From Streptomyces sp. SID12501 (GTDB lineage Bacteria; Actinomycetota; Actinomycetes; Streptomycetales; Streptomycetaceae), in the NCBI RefSeq assembly GCF_010550245.1, contig NZ_JAAGLU010000023.1, forward strand, positions 62,001-126,000: a stretch of DNA of 64,000 nucleotides, read 5' to 3'. Below, in pieces: positions 49,969-57,839 of this stretch (position 1 is its first letter; each line of letters starts with the position of its first letter). The notes beneath the pieces were generated by a model, which saw only the letters and a list, made by a program, of their open reading frames with translations, did not search any database and was not told where the DNA came from. The position numbers were made by a program, and so were the translations under genes.

Positions 49969-51211
49969 ATACGTGCAGGCTCTCTACTGTGGCGGTCGCA
50001 AGGGCGCGCACCGCCTCGATCTCATCGGGGTGACTCAGGACCTGGGACACCGCTTCGATGTCCCGGAGCAGGTCCGTAAGTAAATCGGCGTCGTGACCGG
50101 TGACTTGGGGAGAAGGGGTACGGGAAGGGGTACGGGACAGGGCGCGCGCCTCGATCGCGTCCCGGATCGTCACCGCCGCCGCCAGCGCCCCCGCCCGCCC
50201 CGGGCCGCGTCCCAGGTCCACGGCGGCCTCGTACGCCCGTCGCCGCAGCTCCTCGTCGAAGTGGCGGGCGAGTTGCAGCAGGGCGTCGCGGATGAACGTC
50301 TCGCGGCGGGTCAGCCGCAGCTCCGGGGTGGCCCGCAGCGAGAAGGGGACGCCCCGGCCGGTGGCGGTGCGCAGCAGGTCGTACAGCGGGCCGAGCCGGA
50401 GGAGGACGCGGCGGATCCGCCAGCGGTCGCGCAGATACTGGCCGGCGTGCGGCAGCACGAACCCCGTCGCGATCAGGACGGCGCCGACGCACGCGGCGAG
50501 GGGGGCGAGTTCCGTGGAGAGCGGGTCCAGGTCGCCGCCCGCCCAACGGGCGACGACGGCCGTGCCCTTCGCCGCGTCGAACACCAGGTTGGCGGCGTAG
50601 CCGACGGCCAGCGCCCGCAGGCCCCGGCGCAGCCACACGTCGAGTGTGACGGTGTGGATCCAGTCCCGGATCAGCCGGTACGTCAGGACACAGGACGTGG
50701 TGTGCGCGACCAGGTAGAGCACGATCAGCTCGCGCATGAAGGGCGTACCGGCGTAGTACGTGTCCAGGTCCCGCAGGCGCTCCACGGGTACGTCCGCGAG
50801 CGCGAACAGCACCCACAGCGCGACGATCACCCCCATGTGCCCGACGGCGGCCCACCGCATCGCGCGCCGCGCCCTGGCCGATCCCGGCGAGCGGCCGGTG
50901 AGGCCGCCGCGCCACGCGATCATCAGCAGGAGACTCGCCCCGCAGAACGCGACGAGGAAGCTGTACACCAGGGGCGCCGCGATGTTGGGCACACCGGTGA
51001 CCCGGTTGGTCCAGGAGACGGCCGGCGGCGCCGCGAGGACGAAGATGCCGCAGGCGAGCAGCAGCAGCCCGCCGACCGCGCGCCGCAGCGGGTCCCGCCA
51101 CAGCCTGACGATGCTGGGCAGCTTGAACACCAGAGCGGCGGCCAGGAACGCGACCGGTGTCCCGAACACGAGGACGGAGTACGGCTGACCGGGGAGGCCG
51201 GAGGGGTTCAT
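49961..51211 (-). CDS. MAB_1171c-like putative multi-pass membrane protein with a TTA codon
   Basis: A 416-residue protein starting MNPSGLPGQPYS at ATG 51211, which overlaps the upstream stop as ATGA. About seven membrane helices occupy residues 10-270 (SVLVFGTPVAFLAAALVF, LLLLACGIFVLAAPP, PLVYSFLVAFCGASLLLMIAW, VGHMGVIVALWVLFALA, LIVLYLVAHTTSCVLTY, LAPLAACVGAVLIATGFVL). The C-terminal ~140 residues are a soluble helical domain. This matches the DUF6545/MAB_1171c family, called a putative transporter without proof. TTA at 50081-50083 (codon 377) suggests bldA dependence. Confidence 0.8.
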   Translation of the reverse strand: MNPSGLPGQPYSVLVFGTPVAFLAAALVFKLPSIVRLWRDPLRRAVGGLLLLACGIFVLAAPPAVSWTNRVTGVPNIAAPLVYSFLVAFCGASLLLMIAWRGGLTGRSPGSARARRAMRWAAVGHMGVIVALWVLFALADVPVERLRDLDTYYAGTPFMRELIVLYLVAHTTSCVLTYRLIRDWIHTVTLDVWLRRGLRALAVGYAANLVFDAAKGTAVVARWAGGDLDPLSTELAPLAACVGAVLIATGFVLPHAGQYLRDRWRIRRVLLRLGPLYDLLRTATGRGVPFSLRATPELRLTRRETFIRDALLQLARHFDEELRRRAYEAAVDLGRGPGRAGALAAAVTIRDAIEARALSRTPSRTPSPQVTGHDADLLTDLLRDIEAVSQVLSHPDEIEAVRALATATVESLHVYE

Positions 51212-51825
51212 CGCCGCGCGTTTCCGCTTCCCCGGCCGCGATACCCCAGGGAGTCCTGCACACCGCTGCTGCCCGTGCTCGCCGTATGGCCCTCCAGCCA
51301 GGGCCGGAAGACGGTGGCGAGCCGGTGGCCGAACTCCTCGGCGTCGGCCTCGTCGGCCGCACGGGAGCCGTTGCGGGCGGCGACGGCCAGCGCGTCGCCC
51401 TGCCAGGACTGCTCGTCGGCCAGTACGCGGGCGGCGGTCGCGCCGGCGGTGTGGTGGTGACAGTGACCGGCGTGCAGATGCCACAACTCATGTCCCAGGA
51501 TCACGAGTTGCTGGACCGCCTCGGCCCGCTCCTCGACGATGACGAGGTCGAAGTCGTGGAACTCCACCCACAGACCGGTGACTTCGATCTCGTCGGGGAA
51601 GCGCTCGAAGCGCAGCTCGACGCGCCGCCCGCGCCGCCCGCTCATCTCCTCGCACAGCGCCCGGCACAACTCCCGGCCGCCTGAGGGGCTGTCGGCGTGC
51701 TCCCGCAGTGCCGCGTCGAGCGCGCCGGTCAGCTCGCGCATCGCGGCCCGGGTCCGGAAGCGGCGCGCGGCGGGGGCGGGCAGCAGCGCCGCCAGGACAC
51801 CCCTCGTCACCTCTCTCGGCGTCAT
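51208..51825 (-). CDS. ImmA/IrrE-like HExxH metallopeptidase-type protein
   Basis: A 205-residue protein starting MTPREV; both ends overlap neighbours as ATGA. It contains VILGHELWHLHAGHCHHH, a zinc HExxH motif followed by more His, and EFHDFDLVIVEER before it, as in ImmA/IrrE-type peptidases. Such proteins often cleave or control the XRE regulator encoded with them. Here the partner is the gene immediately upstream. The target is inferred, not shown. Confidence 0.82.
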   Translation of the reverse strand: MTPREVTRGVLAALLPAPAARRFRTRAAMRELTGALDAALREHADSPSGGRELCRALCEEMSGRRGRRVELRFERFPDEIEVTGLWVEFHDFDLVIVEERAEAVQQLVILGHELWHLHAGHCHHHTAGATAARVLADEQSWQGDALAVAARNGSRAADEADAEEFGHRLATVFRPWLEGHTASTGSSGVQDSLGYRGRGSGNARR

Positions 51826-52424
51826 CGCTCCGCCTCCTCGACGCTGCTCAGCAGCCCTTCGAGCATCACCGCGAGAGCCTCCTGCTTGCGCGGGGTCAGC
51901 TGCCGGCCGCGCAGGGCCAGCGTGACGACCCCGTGCCGGGTCGCGAACCGGACCAGCGGGCCCTCCTCGGCGCCACCGAGGTCCTCCAGCAGCCGGCGGA
52001 GTTCACGGTTCAGGGCGATGGGCGCGGGGTCGGTGAAGAAGCCGGTGCCCTGCTCGATCCCGAAGAACGCGGCGAGCGCGGTGAGGTCGGGAACGTTCGG
52101 CATCTTCTTGCCGAGGAGCAGCTGACGGGCCCACTCGGGACTGATCGACAGGGCGTCCGCGATCTCCTTGCAGACCTCGCCGCGCTTCCTGCCGCTCGCC
52201 GCGAGCCGCGTCTCGTGGAGCGTGCGCACCCGCCGCCGTATACGCCCCTCGATGTCGTCGGCCGAGGGTCGCGCCTCCTCGGTCAGAAGTGCCCGGATCT
52301 CGCTCTCCGTGAGAGCGGTTCTGGCCGACAGGCCTCGTACGTCGAGGACTTCGGCGCGATCGAGACGGGCCTCGGCGATGCGTTCTTCGAGGCGGGCGAG
52401 GGTCTTCGAGAGGGGGTCACTCAC
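51822..52424 (-). CDS. XRE-type helix-turn-helix transcriptional regulator
   Basis: A 200-residue protein from GTG 52424. An N-terminal helical part with RGLSARTALTESEIRALL is followed by the XRE domain around 85-140: EVCKEIADALSISPEWARQLLLGKKMPNVPDLTALAAFFGIEQGTGFF. The C-terminal helix ELRRLLEDLGG... precedes a tail with LTPRKQEALAVMLEGLL. First gene of the XRE / ImmA-like / MAB_1171c / FAD operon. Two AACGATCGTT sites lie 42-78 bp upstream and are probably its own operators. Confidence 0.86.
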   Translation of the reverse strand: MSDPLSKTLARLEERIAEARLDRAEVLDVRGLSARTALTESEIRALLTEEARPSADDIEGRIRRRVRTLHETRLAASGRKRGEVCKEIADALSISPEWARQLLLGKKMPNVPDLTALAAFFGIEQGTGFFTDPAPIALNRELRRLLEDLGGAEEGPLVRFATRHGVVTLALRGRQLTPRKQEALAVMLEGLLSSVEEAER

Positions 52425-52465
52425 GGGCCGACCCTACGCGTCCGGACCTCCGCGCACCAGGAGAA

Positions 52466-52499
52466 TCCAACGATCGTTGGAGGTCGCGGAACGATCGTT
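52466..52499. promoter_or_regulatory. Tandem AACGATCGTT operators upstream of the XRE operon
   Basis: A perfect 16-bp palindrome TCCAACGATCGTTGGA (52466-52481) is followed by a second AACGATCGTT (52490-52499). The centres are 21 bp apart, two helical turns, so bound dimers would lie on one face of the DNA. The site lies 42 bp upstream of the XRE start and ~145 bp upstream of the divergent GH51 gene. Confidence 0.8.
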
Positions 52500-52644
52500 G
52501 GACACGCGCGCCATTGACGTGCGGACACTCCAAAATTACGGTTTTGTTCGAAGTTGCGAGCGGGCGCCGATATATCGAACGCCGACGAACGCCGGTGACC
52601 GCCGATGAACAGAACACCGCACGCCGAATGTCGGAGAGGAACCC

Positions 52645-54159
52645 ATGTCCCGCACCGCCCGCTTCACCCTCGACCCCGCTTTCAAGGTCGGCGAGGTCAA
52701 CCCCCGACTCTTCGGCTCCTTCGTCGAACACCTCGGCCGCTGCGTCTACACCGGCATCCACGAACCGGACCACCCCGCCGCCGACGAGGCGGGCCTGCGC
52801 ACCGACGTCCTGGACCTGGTCCGGGAGCTGGGCGTCACCACGATCCGCTACCCCGGCGGCAACTTCGTCTCCGGCTACAAGTGGGAGGACTCGGTCGGCC
52901 CGGTCGACGAACGCCCCCGCCGGCTCGACCTCGCCTGGCGCTCGACGGAGTCCAACCGCTTCGGGCTCTCCGAGTACATCGACTTCCTCCGGAAGATCGG
53001 TCCGCAGGCCGAGCCGGTGCTGGCCGTCAACCTCGGCACGCGCGGGGTCGCCGAGGCCCTCGAACTCCAGGAGTACGCCAACCACCCCTCCGGCACCGCC
53101 CGTTCGGACCTGCGTGTCACGCACGGCGACAAGGACCCGTTCGGCATCAAGATGTGGTGCCTCGGCAACGAGATGGACGGCCCCTGGCAGACCGGCCACA
53201 AGACCGCCGAGGAGTACGGCCGCCTCGCCGCCGAGACCGCCCGCGCGATGCGCCAGCTCGAACCGGACCTCGAACTCGTCGCCTGCGGCTCCTCCAGCCA
53301 GAGCATGGACACGTTCGCCGAGTGGGAGTCGACGGTCCTCCAGGAGACGTACGACCTGGTCGACTACATCTCCCTGCACGCCTACTACGAGCCCCACGAC
53401 GGTGACATCGACTCCTTTCTGGCCTCCGCCGTGGACATGGAGTCGTTCATTGACAACGTGGTCGCGACCTGTGACCACGTCGGCGCCCGCCTCAAGTCGA
53501 AGAAGAAGATCAACCTCTCCTTCGACGAGTGGAACGTCTGGTACATGTCGGGGTGGCACGCGATCGAGAACTCCGGCGCGCGGGACTGGGCGGAGGCCCC
53601 GCGCCTCCTGGAGGACGTCTACTCCGTCACCGACGCCGTCGTCTTCGGCTCGCTCCTCATCGCCCTGCTGCGGCACGCGGACCGCGTCACCGTCGCCTGC
53701 CTCGCCCAGCTCGTCAACGTCATCGCGCCGATCATGACCGAGCCGGGCGGCCCGGCCTGGCGCCAGACGACGTTCTTCCCGTTCGCGCAGGCCAGCAGGT
53801 ACGGGCGCGGCGAGGTCCTCGACGTACGCGTCGACTCGCCGACGTACGAGACGAAGAAGTACGGCGAGACGGACCTCCTGCACGCCACCGCCGTACGCGC
53901 CGACGACGGCACGGTCACCGTCTTCGCCGTGAACCGCGACCGCACCCAGCCGCTGCCTCTCGAAGTCGTCCTGAACGGCCTGGAGTTGACGTCGGTCGTC
54001 GAGCACAGCGTGATCGCCGACGCCGATCCGGACGCCCGCAACACCCTGGACGACCCGGAGCGCGTCACCCCGCACCAGGCCACCGGCACCACCCTCCAGG
54101 ACGGCAGGTTGACCGCCGTACTGGAGCCCCTGTCGTGGAACGTGATCCGACTGGCCTGA
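52645..54159 (+). CDS. GH51 alpha-L-arabinofuranosidase (intracellular)
   Basis: A 504-residue protein; GAGAGGAA precedes the ATG. GH51 features: PRLFGSFVEHLGRCVYTGIHEP, IRYPGGNFVSGYKWEDSVGP, WCLGNEMDGPWQ (acid/base Glu), LHAYYEPHDG and SFDEWNVWY (nucleophile Glu), then a C-terminal beta domain. No signal peptide, so it trims imported arabino-oligosaccharides in the cytoplasm. The upstream 145 bp contain an AT-rich promoter-like stretch (52530-52580) with GTTCGA / TCGAAC. It is convergent with the secreted GH35 gene only 14 bp away. Confidence 0.95.
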   Translation: MSRTARFTLDPAFKVGEVNPRLFGSFVEHLGRCVYTGIHEPDHPAADEAGLRTDVLDLVRELGVTTIRYPGGNFVSGYKWEDSVGPVDERPRRLDLAWRSTESNRFGLSEYIDFLRKIGPQAEPVLAVNLGTRGVAEALELQEYANHPSGTARSDLRVTHGDKDPFGIKMWCLGNEMDGPWQTGHKTAEEYGRLAAETARAMRQLEPDLELVACGSSSQSMDTFAEWESTVLQETYDLVDYISLHAYYEPHDGDIDSFLASAVDMESFIDNVVATCDHVGARLKSKKKINLSFDEWNVWYMSGWHAIENSGARDWAEAPRLLEDVYSVTDAVVFGSLLIALLRHADRVTVACLAQLVNVIAPIMTEPGGPAWRQTTFFPFAQASRYGRGEVLDVRVDSPTYETKKYGETDLLHATAVRADDGTVTVFAVNRDRTQPLPLEVVLNGLELTSVVEHSVIADADPDARNTLDDPERVTPHQATGTTLQDGRLTAVLEPLSWNVIRLA

Positions 54160-54173
54160 GCCCTACCGGCAGT

Positions 54174-57167
54174 TCACGGGCCGGGGGAGGGAACGACCGT
54201 CACCGGAACTCCCCCGGCCGAACTGCCCGTCAACGTCAGCCGTACGTCCCCCGGCCCCGACTCCGTCGTACCGTCCGAAAGCACCGCCAGAGCAAGGGTG
54301 TTGGCGCCCCGGGTGCGCAGGACGCCGTTGGGGAGGGCGAAGGTGTGCTGGGGGCCGACGTCGTTGACGTACTGGCCCATGTTCCAGCCGTTCAGGAAGA
54401 TCTGGACGCGGTACGCACGCGCCGGATCGTCCTCCAGTACCAGCCCGATCGACGCGTCGACGCCCGGATCGACGGCGAGCCGGAACCCGGTCCGGTACCA
54501 GGTCACCCCCTGCCGCCGCCGCTCGGCACGCGGAAGGCCGACCGCGGGCCAGTCGTCGTCCCCGAACCCCGGCAGATGCCAGCCCGACCGTTCCCCGTAC
54601 AGACCGCCGGTGTTGAGCGGCCCACGCACCGGATCGGCCGCCGCCGCACCCTGCAACCGCCAGCCCACCGAAGGAGAGGCACCCGCGAAGGTCACCGCCG
54701 TCAGACCGCGCGCGACCTTGTGCGTGTCCAGGGCCTTCCCGTCCATGTCGTGCTGCATCCGCCGCACCAGCACGGACAGTACGTGTGTGCCAGGCGTCCG
54801 CACCTTCTCCGGCACGTCGAAGGCCGCCGTGGCTGCCCAACTCCCATTCCTTACCGTCTTCTTGTCCGGCACCGGCATCCGGTGCGTGCCCAGCGGCTCA
54901 CCGTCCAGCCAGGCCATCAGCAGCCCCTGCGTCCCGGTGCTGTAGGCGAGGGACACGGATTCCGTCCCCGTGGCGTCGGTGAAGGAGCCCCGGTACCAGA
55001 CGTCCCCGTAGTGGAAGCCGTAGTCGTCGGCGAACAGCACGGGCTGCCCGTCGGGCACGGCGGTCGTACTGAACGTCGAAGTCCGGTCGGCGACCGTCCA
55101 GTTGGCGTCGTCGAACCCGGGCTCGGACTCGGGGTTCTCCGCCTGCCGCCGCCAGCCGTCCAGCGTGGGAAGCGTGACCGCCGGGACCCCCGCCAACGGC
55201 TCTTCGGCCCGCAGACTCCCGGAGCCGGTGGACCGCACCCTCAACGTCCTCTGATTCCAGACCACTTCACGAACACCGTCCGGCCCCCACACCTCAAGTT
55301 CGGTGGCCTCAACGGTGTCCCCGGTCAACCGCACTGCGCTGTCCCGTAGTTCGGCGGTCCGCAGCAGGGGCGGCCCGTAGACCAGCACCGACCCCGACGG
55401 GGTCTCGCGCGGCCACAGCCGTACCGAGGTCTCGTCGTCGGCGAGGAGGAGAAGGAGGGGGGCCTGGACGCCACCGCCTTCCACCAGCACCCGGGTGAGC
55501 CCGTCGAGCCGGGCGGTCACGCGCACTCGCCCGTTCGCGTACGAGGACTCCGCGTCCCCCGAGAGCACGGTCACCGTCGGCTCGCTCGCGCACTCCACCG
55601 CGGTCACCGTCGACTCACCCGCCCGGCCCGTCAACACGGCGATGTCCTGGCGCCCCGCCGCCAGCCACAGCATCGGCTGGGCGTTGGAGTACGCCAACTT
55701 CCGCCGCCCCAGGGCGATTCCGGCGGCGAGGAGACGGGCGTCCGAGGCGGGGACGGTGACCGGCAGAGAGGTCCCGGCGACCGGGAGCGTCGAGGTGGCC
55801 GACTCCGGGGAGTCGTTGCGCAGGACGTACACGTGGGCTCGGGTGTCCGGGTTGGTGAGGTGGTAGACCTTGATCCGCCCGTCACCCGCCGAGCTGCTCC
55901 CTGCCGCGACGCCCTCGGCCCGGTCCAGTTTGGCCAACTCCGGTACGGACCGCACCAGATGGCCGAACTGGTGCATGGGGACGACCTTCGGGGTCGCCCG
56001 GCGCCCCTCGTCGAAGGCGGCGCCGTAGTCGTACGAGGTGTACACCTGCGGGGCTGGCAGCCAGCCCCAACTGGTGCCGCCGAAGGTCATGTAGACGTTG
56101 TGGACGGTGATGCCGTTGGCGAGGTTGGTGAGGTAGAAGCGCCGCTCGTAGGCCGCGTCCCGGGTCCGTGCCGACCCTGCGTATCCCGCCCCGTCGAACT
56201 CGGCCCCGCCCCACGGATCGAACCAGCCGCCCCCGAACTCGGGGATGAATCCGGGGGTATCCGGACTCGCCGTGGCCCCGCCCTTCTCACCGCCGATGCC
56301 GAAGTGCCCCCAGTCCGGCGGGATCTGGTCAGGGTCCGGGTATCCGTCGAAGCCGTACAGCCAACGCCCGCGCTCGCCTCCGGTGTCGAAGGTGCCGGGG
56401 GCCCAGTAGCCGTTCCTGCCGAGGTCGTTGTGGAAGAGGGGGACGTCGATTCCGTCGGCGCGGACCTTGGCGTACAGGTGGGCCATGTAGTCGACGCCGG
56501 CGGGCTCGGTGACGTACGAGCCGTACTCGTTCTCGATCTGGTAGAGCAGGACCGTGCCGTCGCCCCGGGTGTGGAGATGGCGGGCCGCGATCCTGTTGAC
56601 CGCCGTCAGCCACTCGTCGACGTACCCGAGATAGGTGGGGTCGGAGGTGCGGGCGCGGCCCTTCGTCGCGGTCAGCCAGCCGGGGAAGCCGCCGGCGTCG
56701 ACCTCGGCGTTGATGTACGGGCCCGGACGCAGGATGACGTACAGGCCGGTCTCGGCGGCCTGGCGCAGGAACAGGTCCAGGTCGCGGACGCCCGTGAAGT
56801 CGTACCGGCCGGGAGCGGGGGAGTGGAAGTTCCAGGCCACGTAGATGCTGACGGCGTTGTAGCCGTGCGCGCGCATCTTCTGCAGGACGTCCCGCCACAG
56901 GGACGGGCTCGGCAGGCGGAAGGGGTGCATCTCGCCCGACCACAGGACGAGCCGTCGGCCGTCGACGTGGAGGGAGTAGCGGTCGAAGCCGACGGTGTGC
57001 GGGAGGCCGTCAGCCGAGGGCGGGTCGGGGGCCGGGCCGGTGGGCACGGTGTGGGCCGCGTACGCCGACCCGCCCGGGCCGTCGGAGCCCATGCCGGCGC
57101 TCGCGCTGAGGGAGAGGCCGAGGGCGGCGGTGCCGGCGAATGCGGTGAAGGTCCGTCTGCTCAACAC
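54174..57167 (-). CDS. Secreted GH35 beta-galactosidase
   Basis: About 997 residues. I start at GTG 57167, 9 nt after GAGGAG, giving VLSRRTFTAFAGTAALGLSLSASAG, a classic Tat signal (SRRTF). The GH35 barrel includes SGEMHPFRLPSPSLWRDVLQKMRAHGYNAVSIYVAWNFHSP, VILRPGPYINAEVDAGGFPGWL, YQIENEYGSY (acid/base Glu) and IPEFGGGWFDPWGG (nucleophile Glu). The C-terminal half has several beta-sandwich domains, including two jelly-roll galactose-binding-like modules (DVWYRGSFTD; VTWYRTGFRL ... FLNGWNMGQY). It should release galactose from arabinogalactan or similar polymers outside the cell. Confidence 0.92.
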   Translation of the reverse strand: MLSRRTFTAFAGTAALGLSLSASAGMGSDGPGGSAYAAHTVPTGPAPDPPSADGLPHTVGFDRYSLHVDGRRLVLWSGEMHPFRLPSPSLWRDVLQKMRAHGYNAVSIYVAWNFHSPAPGRYDFTGVRDLDLFLRQAAETGLYVILRPGPYINAEVDAGGFPGWLTATKGRARTSDPTYLGYVDEWLTAVNRIAARHLHTRGDGTVLLYQIENEYGSYVTEPAGVDYMAHLYAKVRADGIDVPLFHNDLGRNGYWAPGTFDTGGERGRWLYGFDGYPDPDQIPPDWGHFGIGGEKGGATASPDTPGFIPEFGGGWFDPWGGAEFDGAGYAGSARTRDAAYERRFYLTNLANGITVHNVYMTFGGTSWGWLPAPQVYTSYDYGAAFDEGRRATPKVVPMHQFGHLVRSVPELAKLDRAEGVAAGSSSAGDGRIKVYHLTNPDTRAHVYVLRNDSPESATSTLPVAGTSLPVTVPASDARLLAAGIALGRRKLAYSNAQPMLWLAAGRQDIAVLTGRAGESTVTAVECASEPTVTVLSGDAESSYANGRVRVTARLDGLTRVLVEGGGVQAPLLLLLADDETSVRLWPRETPSGSVLVYGPPLLRTAELRDSAVRLTGDTVEATELEVWGPDGVREVVWNQRTLRVRSTGSGSLRAEEPLAGVPAVTLPTLDGWRRQAENPESEPGFDDANWTVADRTSTFSTTAVPDGQPVLFADDYGFHYGDVWYRGSFTDATGTESVSLAYSTGTQGLLMAWLDGEPLGTHRMPVPDKKTVRNGSWAATAAFDVPEKVRTPGTHVLSVLVRRMQHDMDGKALDTHKVARGLTAVTFAGASPSVGWRLQGAAAADPVRGPLNTGGLYGERSGWHLPGFGDDDWPAVGLPRAERRRQGVTWYRTGFRLAVDPGVDASIGLVLEDDPARAYRVQIFLNGWNMGQYVNDVGPQHTFALPNGVLRTRGANTLALAVLSDGTTESGPGDVRLTLTGSSAGGVPVTVVPSPGP

Positions 57168-57227
57168 CAACGTGGTCTCCTCGGCCGTACGGGGCCCGCG
57201 TGTGTGCGATCGCGGATGAGCGGGTGC

Positions 57228-57262
57228 GGTCATTGTCCACACCGTGACGACCGACAATGACC
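57228..57262. promoter_or_regulatory. 10-bp inverted repeat between GH35 and rrf2-like gene
   Basis: GGTCATTGTC (57228-57237) and GACAATGACC (57253-57262) are perfect arms 15 bp apart, ending 2 bp before the ATG of the Rrf2 regulator. The spacing suits a dimeric winged-helix regulator. It is likely the autoregulatory operator and may also affect GH35. Confidence 0.7.
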
Positions 57263-57264
57263 CC

Positions 57265-57723
57265 ATGAGGATCTCGGCGCGGGCGGACTACGCGGTACGA
57301 GCGGTGCTGGAGCTCGCCGTACGGCAGGACGAGGGCGCCGTGAAGGCGGAGACCGTCGCCGCGGCCCAGGCCATTCCGCACAAGTTCCTGGAGGGCATCC
57401 TCGGCGACCTGCGGCGCGGCGGGATCGTCGACTCCCGGCGCGGCGGCAACGGCGGCTACCGGCTGGCGCGCCCCGCCGCCGGGATCACCGTCGCGGATGT
57501 CGTCCGGGCCGTCGACGGGCCCATCGTGTCGGTGCGCGGCGAACGGCCGACCGGCCTCGCCTACACCGGCCCAGCCGAACCGCTGCTGCCGCTGTGGGTC
57601 GCCCTGCGCGCCAACGTCCGCAAGGTGCTGGAGGGGGTGACCTTCGCCGATCTGGCGTCGGGGGAGCTGCCCGAGCCGGTGCGGGGGCTGGCCGAGGAAC
57701 CGGCCGCCTGGGAAAACCCGTAG
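57265..57723 (+). CDS. Rrf2 family transcriptional regulator lacking cysteines
   Basis: A 152-residue protein; ATG 57265 gives the family start MRISARADYAVRAVLELA, while an upstream GTG (57244) would add seven residues. Winged helix: VAAAQAIPHKFLEGILGDLRRGGIVDSRRGGNGGYRLARPAAGITVADVVRAVDGP. Unlike NsrR, IscR or RsrR it has no Cys at all, so it cannot hold the usual three-Cys cluster and should sense something else. Operator proposed at 57228-57262. Confidence 0.9.
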   Translation: MRISARADYAVRAVLELAVRQDEGAVKAETVAAAQAIPHKFLEGILGDLRRGGIVDSRRGGNGGYRLARPAAGITVADVVRAVDGPIVSVRGERPTGLAYTGPAEPLLPLWVALRANVRKVLEGVTFADLASGELPEPVRGLAEEPAAWENP

Positions 57724-57839
57724 AGCCGGCAGAGTTCGCAGATCGCGCAGGTCGCGCGAATCTCGTAAATTTCTCAGTATTTCAGGGCCGGTGCACGGTG
57801 ACTGATCTTGCTCCAACGGGGCGCTCATAAACCACTGGG

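Noticed and set aside
52417..54075. 552-codon minus-strand frame opposite GH51
   Set aside because: Antisense of the arabinofuranosidase, whose catalytic motifs are intact on the plus strand.
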